DNA of 64,000 bases from Streptomyces sp. NA02950 (lineage in GTDB: Bacteria > Actinomycetota > Actinomycetes > Streptomycetales > Streptomycetaceae). The notes beneath the pieces were generated by a model, which was not told where the DNA came from, ran no database searches, and saw only the letters and a list, made by a program, of their open reading frames with translations. A program made the position numbers and the translations under genes. The DNA is taken from assembly GCF_013364155.1 (NCBI RefSeq), contig NZ_CP054916.1:9020001-9084000 (forward strand), given 5' to 3'. Positions 52,388-61,669 of this stretch are shown here, in pieces. Position 1 is the stretch's first letter; each line of letters starts with the position of its first letter.

Positions 52388-52926
52388 CGCAGCGCAGCCG
52401 TAGTCGCGGAAGCTGCGGCCGGTCTCGCGGCCGGGGTAGCCGGCGGTGACGAGGTGGCCGGGCTGACGGCCCGGCTCTTCGGGCCTTGACCACGTCCTGG
52501 TGGACAGGAGCCTGACGTGGCGCAACTCCGCGCGCGTAGCGGCAGGCCGGGCAGACCCGCCGGTTCGTCGCCGTGCTGTGGTGGTCTGGGGTGGTGAGGG
52601 TGTCCTGTGGTGTGGCCGGGCTGCGCTGGGTCGGGCGAGACCCGACGAAGAGACGCCTGTCGGCTGTGGCCGTCATGGCCCGCCACAGGTCACCGTGGTG
52701 TGCACGCGCCGCCGGTGCGCGAGGGCGTGGTGTACCGGTCTTGTGCTCTGCCTCCGGCCGTATCGATACCCTTGGGAGAGTTCTGCATGGACGAGCGGGG
52801 AGTTCACTGACCAGCGACATGGCGGCTGCCCTGCTGGGCCTTGTCCGGCGGATCATGCCTGGGACGTGATGGTCTGGCGCGCCCGTCTACGGCGTTGTCG
52901 TCTGGTGAGGGAGGAGAATCAGCGGC
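52388..52926. other. Intergenic region upstream of the BtrH-like gene
   Basis: No gene recognised. Minus-strand pieces such as HLVTAGYPGRETGRSFRDYG (52392-52470) and CPACRYARG (about 52530-52560) look like decayed coding sequence of unknown family. A GGGAGGAG ribosome-binding site for the BtrH-like gene lies at its right end. Confidence 0.45.
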
Positions 52927-53910
52927 ATGACGGTGGTGAGGGACATAGATGTCCGCGGTATGCAGCACTGCGAGACGACGGCGCTGGGCGTGCTGCTGCG
53001 CCATGAGGGACTCGACTTGTCCGAGCCCATGCTGTTCGGGCTCGGCTCCGGGCTGTCCTTCATCTACTGGGACAGCAAAGGCATGGGCTTTCCCTTCCTG
53101 GGAGGCCGGGTCAAGCCGTTCGAGCTCACCAGGAACCTGACCGCTGTACTCGGGCTTCAGCTGCTGGTCGGGGAGACCACCTCCCCGCGCAAGGCGTGGC
53201 AGAACGTGGCGGCACCCATTGACGCCGGTCGGCCGGTCGGCCTTCAGCTCGACAGCTACCACCTGGACTACTTCAGCACCAAGGTGCACTTCGGCGGGCA
53301 CGTCGTGGCCATGTACGGCTACGACGAACAGGACGCCTACCTGGTGGACACCGACCCACAGGGCGGAGCCGTCTCGACCAGCCTCGCCGGCCTCGCCAGG
53401 GCCAGAGCCGAGCGCGGCCCCATGACCGCCAAGCACCGCTCCTTCACCATCACAGCGCCCAGCAACCTGACGTCATGGCAGGACCGGATCACCCCCGCGA
53501 TCAAGACCTGCGCCGAAGCGTTCTTGAACCCGCCCATCGCGAACCTGGGCCACCGGGGCGTCGAGAAGACCGCCAAGCAGGTGCCGAAGTGGCTGCAGCG
53601 CAGCGACAATCCGCGGGAGGACCTGCCACGGGCCGCCGCCCTGATGGAGAGGGCCGGCACCGGCGGCGCCCTGTTCCGCAATCTCTACCGGGACTTCCTC
53701 GCCGAGTGTGCCCAGCTGATCGACAGCAGCCATCTGCGTACTGGCCACAGCCTGTATGCCGAGGCCGCCACCCTCTGGACACAGGTGGCCGCACTCGTCG
53801 CGACAGCAGGCGAATCCGGCGATGCGAAGGACCTCATGCGGGCCGGCTCCATCCTCCACGAGCTCTCGCGCATCGAACGCGATGCGATGCGGGCACTCAG
53901 CATGCTCTAG
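52927..53910 (+). CDS. BtrH N-terminal domain / DUF4872 protein
   Basis: Soluble protein of 327 residues with a papain-like BtrH N-terminal domain (about 10-145) and a helical DUF4872 C-terminal domain (about 160-325). The likely catalytic set is Cys15 in MQHCETTALG, His125 in HFGGHVVAMYGYD and an acid in DAYLVDTD (141-143). BtrH in butirosin biosynthesis transfers an acyl side chain from an acyl-carrier protein to ribostamycin by a transamidation-like reaction. Here no aminoglycoside, carrier-protein or NRPS gene is near, so the substrate is unknown. ATG 52927 with GGGAGGAG about 10 bases upstream. Confidence 0.88.
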   Translation: MTVVRDIDVRGMQHCETTALGVLLRHEGLDLSEPMLFGLGSGLSFIYWDSKGMGFPFLGGRVKPFELTRNLTAVLGLQLLVGETTSPRKAWQNVAAPIDAGRPVGLQLDSYHLDYFSTKVHFGGHVVAMYGYDEQDAYLVDTDPQGGAVSTSLAGLARARAERGPMTAKHRSFTITAPSNLTSWQDRITPAIKTCAEAFLNPPIANLGHRGVEKTAKQVPKWLQRSDNPREDLPRAAALMERAGTGGALFRNLYRDFLAECAQLIDSSHLRTGHSLYAEAATLWTQVAALVATAGESGDAKDLMRAGSILHELSRIERDAMRALSML

Positions 53911-54053
53911 GAGGCCTGTCCGACGGGTCATGTGCGAAGCCAGGGCCGGACCGAGGCAACGGTGACGGTGTGGCCCGGATCATCCAGGTGATGAGGCGCC
54001 CGAACGGCAGGCAAGCCGGGCGGCTCACCGGACTGGCGTAGCTCCCTCCCAGG

Positions 54054-54329
54054 TCAGGCCGTGCCCACGTACCCGTCGCGGTCGGCGTGTTCGTCCAGCT
54101 CGGACTGCCAGCCCTCCGGCGGCTCCGCGTAGCTCGATGTTGCCCCGCACGAGGTACAGGCCCACTTCCCGCCCACCCCATCAACCTGGGCATCACACCC
54201 AGTGCATGTGTACGTCCGGTAATACAAGTCGGCTGCCGTCGGCGCCACCCCGGACGCGCCGCAGTTGTTGCACGACCAGCTACCGTCCGGCCCCTGAATG
54301 ACGGAAGCCCCACAGTTCGTACAGTTCAT
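54054..54329 (-). CDS. Double zinc-ribbon small protein
   Basis: Protein of 91 residues with two tandem zinc ribbons: Cys3/Cys6 with Cys20/Cys23 (MNCTNCGAS, WSCNNCGAS) and Cys42/Cys45 with Cys58/Cys61 (YTCTGCDAQ, WACTSCGAT). An acidic tail follows (EGWQSELDEHADRDG). Such proteins bind nucleic acid or protein partners; function unknown. It is convergent with the BtrH-like gene. ATG at 54329; AGGGGAGGCGGC lies about 3-14 bases upstream on the coding strand. Confidence 0.82.
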   Translation of the reverse strand: MNCTNCGASVIQGPDGSWSCNNCGASGVAPTAADLYYRTYTCTGCDAQVDGVGGKWACTSCGATSSYAEPPEGWQSELDEHADRDGYVGTA

Positions 54330-54830
54330 CGTGCCGCCTCCCCTGCATGCTGCCCTCGAACCCAGATTTTACCGACGGCCCCATCAGGCGCGAACCAATC
54401 CCGGGCAGCGAGAAGGAGAGAAGCCCCCGCCCAGACGGCGGATTCCAGAGGCCTCTTCGTTCCGGCCGACCGGTACGGGCACGCCACCGCCCCCCTGATC
54501 GTCGGCATGCTCTCCGCATCCTCCTGGCAAACGCCCTGACCGCATCATGCTCGACACCGGCCTGGCCCACCTCCCCGCACGCGCAGGGGAGCGTTGACCG
54601 TCCATCCGCCGCGAACGCCGTGGTGTGGAGCCGTTGGGGCCGGGGGTGTCTTTCGTGCGGGCCCCTCCGATCCTCGAGGTTGTGCGCTGAAGACGAGCAG
54701 GCAGCCGGTCGCCGGCGCGCGAGTTGGTGGTGTGTCCGGGGTCCCTCGAGTTACTGGCGGAGGCGGTGTCCCGGCCGTGTGCCTATTCCTCGTCTTCCTG
54801 GTTCGCAGAAGCGATGTCCAGGGTGTTGCC
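54330..54830. other. Intergenic region with the second copy of the dispersed repeat
   Basis: No gene recognised. Holds the repeat at 54571-54677 and the 3' flank of the TetR gene. Confidence 0.5.
54571..54677. repeat. Dispersed repeat, copy 2
   Basis: Matches 33117-33236 (see copy 1). It begins with CTCCCC-gcacgcgca-GGGGAG, a 6-bp stem with a 9-base loop, followed by gcgttgaccgtccatccgcc. Same orientation as copy 1. Confidence 0.6.
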
Positions 54831-55439
54831 TCACCGCTTCGCTGCGGAGTCTCCAATGGCGGCGAGGAGAGCTTGGGCTTGTTCGCGGGCGTGGCTGATG
54901 GGGTCCGCGAAGACGTTCAGGCCGTGGGCGACGAGTGCTCCTTCGTGGAGCAGCAGGAGTGTCTGGCCCAGCCGGCCGGCTCCGTCCGGGGTGATGTCCC
55001 TGGCGAGGTCGGTGAACAGGGCGAGCATCCACTGCTTTTGTCCGGTGATGATCGGGTGGGCCGGGTGGGACGGGTCGCTGATCTCGGCGTGGGCGTTGAC
55101 CATGCTGCATCCCTTGGGACTGTTCTTCGCCGACCATGCGCGTGAGGCGTCGAAGACGGCCAGGACGCGGGCTGCCGGTGTCGGCTGTGCGGCGGCGAGG
55201 TGCTGGGTGAGGAAGGTCCGCCAGCGTTCGTCGCGATCCGCAAGGTACTCCACGACGATCTGCTCCTTGGAACCGAACCGGTCGTAGAGGGTCTTCTTCG
55301 TCACCCCGGCCTCGGTGGCGATCAGGTCCACCCCGACAGCATGGATGCCGCGTTCGTAGAACAGCCTCGCGGCGGCCTCCAGGACGCGCTGTGCGGCAGG
55401 CGTCATCGTGATCCGTCGCGGTCTCTCGCTGGTGCCCAT
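54831..55439 (-). CDS. TetR/AcrR family regulator
   Basis: Repressor of 202 residues with a typical helix-turn-helix at about 15-60 (ARLFYERGIHAVGVDLIATE, AGVTKKTLYDRFGSKEQIVV). The C-terminal domain has RTFLTQHLAA and a GCSMVNAHAEI block like that of TetR regulators next to transporters. Divergent from an EamA exporter with two operator-like repeats between them, so it is probably the repressor of that exporter. ATG at 55439. Confidence 0.92.
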   Translation of the reverse strand: MGTSERPRRITMTPAAQRVLEAAARLFYERGIHAVGVDLIATEAGVTKKTLYDRFGSKEQIVVEYLADRDERWRTFLTQHLAAAQPTPAARVLAVFDASRAWSAKNSPKGCSMVNAHAEISDPSHPAHPIITGQKQWMLALFTDLARDITPDGAGRLGQTLLLLHEGALVAHGLNVFADPISHAREQAQALLAAIGDSAAKR

Positions 55440-55449
55440 ACCCCAACAG

Positions 55450-55496
55450 TATACCGATCTGTATAGTGGGGGCCAACGAGTATACCGATCTGTTTA
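55450..55496. promoter_or_regulatory. Two tandem operators in the TetR/EamA gap
   Basis: TATAC-CGATCT-GTATA (55450-55465) and TATAC-CGATCT-GTTTA (55481-55496). The two 16-bp dyads are 31 bp apart, each within a repeated unit (ccaac...agtataccgatctgt). Two or three helical turns of spacing suits binding of two TetR dimers on one face. Confidence 0.8.
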
Positions 55497-55510
55497 GTGG
55501 AGGCTGCGGC

Positions 55511-56458
55511 GTGAACTTCCTGCTCTCGATCGGTTTCGTGCTCTGCTGGAGTTCCGGGTTCATCGGGGCCAAGCTCGGCGCGGGCAGTGCGTCTGCGGTC
55601 ACGATCCTGATGTGGCGGTTCCTGCCGCTGGCAGTCATCCTGCTCGTCGTTGCCACCGTCTCCAGAACGTCGTGGCGGGGCCTGGCGGTGCGGGATGTGG
55701 CACGGCAGGCCATGATCGGTGTGCTGTCGCAGAGCGGTTATCTGCTCACCGTCTACTACGCGATCCAGCTCGGGGTCTCCAGCGGGACCACAGCCCTGAT
55801 CGACGGTGTCCAGCCTCTCGTCGCCGGAGCACTTGCCGGACCGTTGTTGCGTCAGCACATCTCGCGCAAGCAGGTGCTCGGCCTGTGCCTGGGGGTGAGC
55901 GGTGTCGCCATCGTCACCCTGGCCGACGCCGCGGTCGGCACCGGTGAGGCCTGGTGGGCCTATCTCATCCCCTTCCTCGGCATGTTCTCGCTGGTAGCGG
56001 CCACGTTCCTCGAAAGCCGGTCCTGTGCGCGGGTCGCGCCCACGGTGTCGATGACCGTCCACTGCGGCGCCAGTGCTGTCATCTTCACGGCACTTGCCGT
56101 GAGCGCCGGAGCCGCGAAGCCGCCCATGGAACTCTCGTTCTGGGTCGCGATCACCTGGCTCGTAGCCTTGTCGACCTTCGGTGGGTACGGGCTGTACTGG
56201 CTCATCCTGAGGCGCTCTGGAGTTACCAAGGTCAATACGCTCATGTTCCTCATGGCCCCGGTCACGGCAGTCTGGGGAGCCCTGGTGTTCGGTGAACCGT
56301 TCGGTCCGCAGACCGCTCTCGGCCTGGCCGTCGGCCTCGCAGCAGTCGTCATCGTCTATCGCGGTGACACCTCGTCCACCAGGGTGCGCGCGCGGGACAT
56401 GGACACGAACGAGCCCGCGAGGCCGGCCAAGACGGCGCCTGATGTCTCTGCCTCGTGA
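55511..56458 (+). CDS. EamA/DMT family transporter
   Basis: Ten-helix drug/metabolite transporter of 315 residues with two EamA repeats (about 3-140 and 150-285). FLLSIGFVLCWSSGFIGAKL at the N-terminus and LMFLMAPVTAVWGALVFGEP near the end are the characteristic first and last helices of each repeat. Likely an exporter of a small metabolite or amino acid. GTG at 55511 follows GGAGG by 6-7 bases. A charged tail of about 30 residues ends the protein. Regulated by the divergent TetR protein through twin operators. Confidence 0.9.
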   Translation: MNFLLSIGFVLCWSSGFIGAKLGAGSASAVTILMWRFLPLAVILLVVATVSRTSWRGLAVRDVARQAMIGVLSQSGYLLTVYYAIQLGVSSGTTALIDGVQPLVAGALAGPLLRQHISRKQVLGLCLGVSGVAIVTLADAAVGTGEAWWAYLIPFLGMFSLVAATFLESRSCARVAPTVSMTVHCGASAVIFTALAVSAGAAKPPMELSFWVAITWLVALSTFGGYGLYWLILRRSGVTKVNTLMFLMAPVTAVWGALVFGEPFGPQTALGLAVGLAAVVIVYRGDTSSTRVRARDMDTNEPARPAKTAPDVSAS

Positions 56459-56466
56459 GTCGGCGT

Positions 56467-57435
56467 TCAGCCCCGCGGACGTGCGGCGTGCGGGTGCCGT
56501 TCCCGCCAGCGCGCGTATACGGAGCCGGTCGCACAGCTGTTGAGATAGCCGTCGTGGACCCGGCGCAGGATCGCCTCGCCGTGCGGGGCGAGGGGGCTGT
56601 CCCGGCGCCAAGCCAGTACATGGCGGTACCAGAGCGGATTGCCCGCCAGGGGGCGGACGGCCACGCCGGGGATCTCGATGAAGGTGGCCTGGCAGAGGCT
56701 GACGGCCAGCCCCGCCCGGATGATCTCGATCAGTTGCCGCCCCTCGGCCTCGTAGGGGGCGCGCGGACGGTGGTCGGTGAGGGCGAAGACGGACGTCCAG
56801 TACTCGTGGGTGCGGTCGCTGTCGGGGCGGGGGACGGCCCACTCCTCCTCGGCGAGCCGGGTCAGGCTCACCTCTTCCCGCTCGGCCAGGGGGTGGTCCG
56901 CGGGAAGCAGTGCGAAGACGGGCTCCGTGACGAGCGGGTGCAGGATCACCTCATCGCGCGGTGCGAGCTTCTGGCCCGGGTGGTCGCCGAGGACCGCGGC
57001 CTCCAGGCGCCCGGCGGCGAGGTCGTCGAGGAGCGGCGCGGGCGCGTACTGACAGCGGGCGGTCACCTCGGCCCGCGGCGCCACATCGCGTACGGCCAGC
57101 AGGAGATGGCCCAGGAGCGGGGCGCCCACCGAGCCGATGCGGACGCGGGCCGGGGAGGCGGCGCGGAGGGCGGCACGCTCGGTGTCCGCGAGCAGCCGGT
57201 CGATGCCCGGGAGGATGGCGTGCGCCCGGGTGAGCACGAGGACGCCCAGCGAGGTGGGCGCGGCTCCGGCGCGGCCACGCTCGAAGAGTGTGCCTCCCAG
57301 GAGCCTTTCGATACGCCGCACCTGGGCGCTCAGACCCGGTTGCGTCATCCCCAGCGAGGCCGCGGCGCGGGTGAGGCTGCCGGTCTCCGCGACCGCGCAG
57401 ACCACTCGCAGATGCCGTATCTCCAGGTCCATCAC
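56467..57435 (-). CDS. LysR family transcriptional regulator
   Basis: LysR-type regulator of 322 residues. The N-terminal winged helix (1-60) has LEIRHLRVVCAVAETGSLTR, AAASLGMTQPGLSAQVRRIE and the family's FERGRAGAAPT. The substrate-binding domain covers about 92-300 (VRIGSVGAPLLGHLLLAVRD). ATG at 57435. Its 3' end is 8 bp from the EamA stop, convergent. It may control the peptide-import operon downstream of it (57.6-63.4 kb, same strand, upstream in transcription) or a distant target; no clear T-N11-A box was identified. Confidence 0.92.
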   Translation of the reverse strand: MMDLEIRHLRVVCAVAETGSLTRAAASLGMTQPGLSAQVRRIERLLGGTLFERGRAGAAPTSLGVLVLTRAHAILPGIDRLLADTERAALRAASPARVRIGSVGAPLLGHLLLAVRDVAPRAEVTARCQYAPAPLLDDLAAGRLEAAVLGDHPGQKLAPRDEVILHPLVTEPVFALLPADHPLAEREEVSLTRLAEEEWAVPRPDSDRTHEYWTSVFALTDHRPRAPYEAEGRQLIEIIRAGLAVSLCQATFIEIPGVAVRPLAGNPLWYRHVLAWRRDSPLAPHGEAILRRVHDGYLNSCATGSVYARWRERHPHAARPRG

Positions 57436-57616
57436 ACGTTCTCACATGTCATATTCAGGCAATGAGTCCCTGAGACGCCCCTCCCTGCGCCAAGGAGGCG
57501 AGGGGCGCTGCTGCCGACGGCGCTCGTCGGCCTCCAGAGCGCGGCCGGCGACGACACCGCCCGGATCACCAAGTGGTAGGTGTCTGACCCCTCCCGGCGT
57601 CACGAGCATCCGGTGT

Positions 57617-57650
57617 GCTGTGTCCTGACCCCACCGGTCCAGGACACAGC
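57617..57650 (-). terminator. Terminator of the peptide ABC operon
   Basis: GCTGTGTCCTG (57617-57627), 12-base loop, CAGGACACAGC (57640-57650): a perfect 11-bp stem 10 bp beyond the stop of the last operon gene. Confidence 0.75.
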
Positions 57651-57659
57651 CGTGTCCCC

Positions 57660-58682
57660 TCAGGCGGCTTCGGGGAAGTGGCACGCCACCTGACGCGCCT
57701 CACCGGGGGTCGTGACGCCCAACACCGGCGCCTCGGCCCGACAGATCTCCTGGGCCTTGGCGCAGCGGGGGTGGAAGGTGCAGCCGGGCGGGGGAGCCGC
57801 AGGGCTCGGCGGGTCGCCGAGCAGGGTGATCCGCTCGCGACCCCGCTCGGCGACCGGATCGGGCAGGGGTACGGCGGACAGCAGGGCACGGGTGTAGGGG
57901 TGGGCGGGGGCGGTGTACAGCCGCTCCCTGGGGCCGATTTCGACGATGCGGCCCAGGTACATCACGGCGACTCGGTCGCAGACCCGCTTGACCACCGAGA
58001 GGTCGTGCGCGATGAAGAGGTAGGCGAGATCGAGTTCGCTCTGGAGACGCTCCATCAGGTTGACGATCTGCGCCTGCACGGAGACGTCGAGCGCCGAGAC
58101 CGGTTCGTCGGCGACGAGCAGACGGGGGCTCGTGGCCAGAGAGCGGGCGATGCCGATGCGCTGGGTCTGCCCGCCGGAGAACTCGTGCGGATAGCGGTCG
58201 ATGTGCTCGGGGATGAGCCCGACGAGTTCCATCAGCTCGGCGGCCCTGTGGCGCGCGTCGACGGCCGAACTCCCCTGCACCAGCAGGGGATCGGAGATGA
58301 TCCGGGCCACGGTCTGGCGCGGGTTGAGGGAGGAGTGCGGATCCTGGAAGACCATCTGTATCTCCCGCCGCAGCGGCCTGAGCTCGCGCTGCGCGAGGTG
58401 GCTGATGTCGCGGCCGTCGTAGGAGACCGAGCCTCCGCTCGGTTCCAGGAGCCGCACGATCATCCGGCCGGTGGTGGACTTCCCGCAGCCGGACTCCCCG
58501 ACCAGGCCGAGGGTTTCGCCCGCCGCCACATCGAAGCTGACGCTGTCGACGGCCCGTACCGGGGCCGAACGGCCTCGTCTGCCGGGGAAGGTCTTGGTCA
58601 GGTTGCGCACGGAGAGCAGCGGACCGGCGGGGGGACGCAGGGGTGTGGTGGGTGGAGCGTGCGGAGTGTCGGCGGGCGTCAT
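57660..58682 (-). CDS. Oligopeptide ABC transporter ATP-binding protein (OppF/DppF type)
   Basis: Cytoplasmic ATPase subunit of 340 residues. Walker A is GESGCGKST (about 64-72), the Q-loop is [12 protein letters not shown], the signature is [15 protein letters not shown], Walker B is [12 protein letters not shown] and the H-loop is FIAHDL. The C-terminal oligopeptide-transporter extension [16 protein letters not shown] holds the conserved Cys cluster seen in Opp/Dpp ATPases. ATG 58682 overlaps the stop of the upstream ATPase gene (ATGA). Last gene of the five-gene operon. Confidence 0.95.
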   Translation of the reverse strand: MTPADTPHAPPTTPLRPPAGPLLSVRNLTKTFPGRRGRSAPVRAVDSVSFDVAAGETLGLVGESGCGKSTTGRMIVRLLEPSGGSVSYDGRDISHLAQRELRPLRREIQMVFQDPHSSLNPRQTVARIISDPLLVQGSSAVDARHRAAELMELVGLIPEHIDRYPHEFSGGQTQRIGIARSLATSPRLLVADEPVSALDVSVQAQIVNLMERLQSELDLAYLFIAHDLSVVKRVCDRVAVMYLGRIVEIGPRERLYTAPAHPYTRALLSAVPLPDPVAERGRERITLLGDPPSPAAPPPGCTFHPRCAKAQEICRAEAPVLGVTTPGEARQVACHFPEAA

Positions 58683-59713
58683 GGGGTGACCTTCCGGATG
58701 TGGTGCATGGGGGCGGTGGCCGGATGCAGGGGCAGATGGCAGGCCACCGCGTGCGCGTCGGAGGCGATCAGGCGGGGCCTGACCCGCTCGCAGCGCTTCC
58801 TCGCGTCGGTGTCGGCCGAGGCGGCCCGCGGGCAGCGCGGCGCGAACGCGCACCCCGGTGCGGGGGCGAGCAGCGACGGCGGGCTGCCGGGGATCGCCCG
58901 CAGCGGGGCGTCGTCGGTGTCGTCGAGGCGGGGCAGGGAGTCGAGGAGGCCCCGTGTGTAAGGGTGGGCCGGGGCGGCGAACACGGTCTCCACCGGGGCC
59001 CGTTCGGCCGCGCGGCCGCCGTACATCACCAGGACCTCGTGCGCGACGCGGGCGACCACTCCGAGGTCATGGGTGATCATGATGACGGCGAGGGAGCGCT
59101 CCTCCTGGATCCGGGCGATGAGCTCCAGTATCTGGGCCTGCACGGTGACGTCGAGAGCGGTGGTCGGCTCATCCGCGATCAGCAGTTCCGGCTCGCAGGC
59201 CAGCGCCATGGCGATCATCACCCGCTGGCGCATACCTCCGGAGAACTGGTGCGGGTACTCGCCCGCCCGGCGTTTCGGTTCCGGAATGCCGACCTCGGCG
59301 AGCATCTCCACGGCGCGCTGCCGGGCGGCGGCGCGGCGGGAGCCGAAGTGGACCCGGTGGTGCTCCGCTATCTGCTCGCCGACCGTGTAGTAGGGGTGCA
59401 GGCTGGAGAGCGGGTCCTGGAAGATCATTGCCATCTTCCTGCCGCGCAGCCGGTTCAGGTCGCGCTCCGCGAGTCCGACCAGCTCGCGGCCGTCCAGCGT
59501 GACGGAGCCGGTGACCTCGGCGCCGGTGTGCAGGCCCATCACCGCCATCGAGGTGACGGACTTGCCGGAGCCGGACTCACCCACGATGCCGAGGGTCTGT
59601 CCGCGGTGGACTTCGAAGCCGAGGGAGTCGACGGCACGTACGGGTCCGTCCTTGGTCGCGAAGGTGACCGTCAAGTCCCTTACGGCCAGCAGGGACGTGG
59701 CATCGGCGGCCAT
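58679..59713 (-). CDS. Oligopeptide ABC transporter ATP-binding protein (OppD/DppD type)
   Basis: Second ATPase subunit, 344 residues. Walker A is GESGSGKS, Q-loop [11 protein letters not shown], signature [15 protein letters not shown], Walker [16 protein letters not shown]-loop [10 protein letters not shown]. The C-terminal [11 protein letters not shown] motif of Opp/Dpp ATPases is present. The order before OppF and the pairing of two different ATPases is the normal peptide-importer layout. ATG 59713 overlaps the permease stop (ATGA), indicating translational coupling. Confidence 0.95.
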   Translation of the reverse strand: MAADATSLLAVRDLTVTFATKDGPVRAVDSLGFEVHRGQTLGIVGESGSGKSVTSMAVMGLHTGAEVTGSVTLDGRELVGLAERDLNRLRGRKMAMIFQDPLSSLHPYYTVGEQIAEHHRVHFGSRRAAARQRAVEMLAEVGIPEPKRRAGEYPHQFSGGMRQRVMIAMALACEPELLIADEPTTALDVTVQAQILELIARIQEERSLAVIMITHDLGVVARVAHEVLVMYGGRAAERAPVETVFAAPAHPYTRGLLDSLPRLDDTDDAPLRAIPGSPPSLLAPAPGCAFAPRCPRAASADTDARKRCERVRPRLIASDAHAVACHLPLHPATAPMHHIRKVTP

Positions 59714-60699
59714 CACAACCTCACTCGCGGATCGACGACGGCGTACAGCAGGTCGACGCCCAGATTGGCGACGACGATGAAGGCGGCGGCGAGCAGGGTC
59801 ACACCGAGGATCACCGGCTGGTCGCCGGTGGACAGGGCCCCGTAGAAGAGCCGCCCGACGCCCGGCAGGCCGAAGATGGATTCGGTGATCACCGCACCGG
59901 CGAGCAGACCGCCCAGGTCCATCCCGAAGAGGGTGAGGATCGGCGTCATACCGGAGCGCAGACCGTGCTTGACGACGACGGTGCGGCGCGGCAGGCCCTT
60001 TGCGCGGGCGGTGCGGATGTACGGCTCCGCCATCGTCTCGATCATCGAACTGCGGCTCTGACGCGCGTACATGGCCGCGTAGAGGATGGCGAGGGCCAGC
60101 CAGGGCAGCAGCAGGTTCGACGCCCAGCTCCCTGGGTCGTCGCCGAAGGAGACGTACTGAGGGTAGGGGAGTAGATCCGCCACCCGGATGAGGCCGTAGA
60201 TCAGCATCATCGAGGTGAAGTAGACCGGCAGCGAGGCGGCGCCGACGGCGCCGACCATCAGGACGCGGTCGATGAGGGTGTCCTTGCGCAGGGCCGCGGC
60301 CACACCGGCGGTCAGGCCGAGAACCAGCCACAGCACGGCGGCGCCCAGGGCGAGCGAGGCGGAGACGGGGAGCCGGTCCATCAGGAGGTCCCAGACGGCC
60401 TCACTGTTCTCGTACGAGTAGCCCAGGCAGGGGAAGTCGCAGCGCAGCGCGTACTGACCGGTGCCCATGGTGCGGCCGGTGAAGATACCGCTGACGAAGT
60501 CCCAGAACTGCCGCCACAGCGGCCGGTCGAGACCCATGTGGGCGCGGATCGCCTCCAGGCGTTCGGTGCTGCACGCCTTGCCGCAGGCCGCGGCGGCGGG
60601 GTCGGAGGGAAGGACGTAGAAGATGGTGAAGGTGACGGCGGCGACGGCGATCAGCACCCCCATGACGCCGGCCAGCCGCCGCAGCGTGTAGAGGATCAT
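59713..60699 (-). CDS. Peptide ABC transporter permease (OppB/DppB type)
   Basis: Inner-membrane permease of 328 residues with six helices. The N-terminal MILYTLRRLAGVMGVLIAV is typical, and the EAA loop that docks with the ATPase is ARAKGLPRRTVVVKHGLRSG (about 237-256). A periplasm-side insertion (about 38-100) carries four Cys (AAACGKAC, LRCDFPC), unusual for OppB and possibly disulfide-linked. ATG 60699 overlaps the previous gene's stop (ATGA). Confidence 0.93.
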   Translation of the reverse strand: MILYTLRRLAGVMGVLIAVAAVTFTIFYVLPSDPAAAACGKACSTERLEAIRAHMGLDRPLWRQFWDFVSGIFTGRTMGTGQYALRCDFPCLGYSYENSEAVWDLLMDRLPVSASLALGAAVLWLVLGLTAGVAAALRKDTLIDRVLMVGAVGAASLPVYFTSMMLIYGLIRVADLLPYPQYVSFGDDPGSWASNLLLPWLALAILYAAMYARQSRSSMIETMAEPYIRTARAKGLPRRTVVVKHGLRSGMTPILTLFGMDLGGLLAGAVITESIFGLPGVGRLFYGALSTGDQPVILGVTLLAAAFIVVANLGVDLLYAVVDPRVRL

Positions 60700-61649
60700 A
60701 TGCGGCTTCCCCTCGGGTCGAGGATGTCCCGCAGGGCGTCGCCGAGGAGTGTGAACGCGAGCACGGTCAGGAACAGGCAGGCGCTCGGGATGACGAAGTA
60801 CATGGGGTCCGTGTCGTAGAAGGAGACGCTCTCGGCGATCATCTGGCCCCAGGATGGAGTGGGCGGACGGACACCGACGCCCAGATAACTGAGGGCGGCC
60901 TCGGTGGAGATCATGCCGGGGATGATCAGGGTGGTGTACGCGATGACGGGGCCCGCCACACCGGGCAGGATGTCGCGGGTGAGGATCCGCCAGGAGCTGG
61001 AGCCGCCGACGCGGGCCGCGTCGACGTACTCGCGGTGTTTGAGCGAGAGAGTCTGTCCGCGCACCACTCGGGCGACACCGGGCCAGCCGAACAGGCCGAT
61101 GACCGCGATCATCAGCACGATCCGGTTGATGTCCTTGGCCACGGACATCATCGCGATCATGAAGATGAGGGACGGGAACGACATGGTGAGGTCCATCAGT
61201 CGGGAGAGCACGGCGTCGGTACGGCCACCGAAGTAGCCGGCCGCGATCCCGGCCGCCGTTCCGGCGACGACAACGATCGCGGTGGCCGTCAGGGCGATCA
61301 GGAGGGAGACCTGGGCGCCGTGCACCACACGGGCGAACAGGTCCCGCCCGGTGACCGGTTCGACGCCGAGCCAGTGGTCGGCGGAGATGCCGCCGAGCGG
61401 CCCGAGGGGCTTGCCGCCCAGGTAGGGATCGACGGCGGACTTGTCGAACTCGTCGGGCGACCAGCCGCCGAGCGCACTCAGCAGCGGTGCGCCCGCCGCC
61501 ATGAGCAGAAAGGCGGCGACGATGACCAGGGAGACCTTCACGGAGGCCCGGCGGCGCAGTTCCCGGCGGGCGAGCTGCCACGGGCCGCTGCCCGTGGGCG
61601 TCCGTGGGGCGGTTGCCGTGGTGTCGGAGTCAGCTGCGGTGGTGAACAT
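60696..61649 (-). CDS. Peptide ABC transporter permease (OppC/DppC type)
   Basis: Second permease subunit, 317 residues. A cytoplasmic N-terminus of about 37 residues precedes helix 1. DHWLGVEPVTGRDLFARVVHG is the family's periplasmic block (shown here in 20-residue terms as DHWLGVEPVTGRDLFARVVH). The EAA loop is AARVGGSSSWRILTRDILPG. The C-terminal LLGDALRDILDPRG is diagnostic of OppC/DppC. ATG 61649 lies 20 bp after the lipoprotein stop; it overlaps OppB downstream. Confidence 0.93.
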   Translation of the reverse strand: MFTTAADSDTTATAPRTPTGSGPWQLARRELRRRASVKVSLVIVAAFLLMAAGAPLLSALGGWSPDEFDKSAVDPYLGGKPLGPLGGISADHWLGVEPVTGRDLFARVVHGAQVSLLIALTATAIVVVAGTAAGIAAGYFGGRTDAVLSRLMDLTMSFPSLIFMIAMMSVAKDINRIVLMIAVIGLFGWPGVARVVRGQTLSLKHREYVDAARVGGSSSWRILTRDILPGVAGPVIAYTTLIIPGMISTEAALSYLGVGVRPPTPSWGQMIAESVSFYDTDPMYFVIPSACLFLTVLAFTLLGDALRDILDPRGSRI

Positions 61650-61669
61650 GGTGTGATCGACAGGCTCCG

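Noticed and set aside
54567..54600. Single CRISPR-like repeat (CTCCCCGCACGCGCAGGGGA), resembling actinobacterial type I-E repeats
   Set aside because: Only one unit is present; the similar unit at 33.1 kb shares its flanking sequence too, so this is a dispersed repeat rather than an array with unique spacers, and no cas genes are seen.
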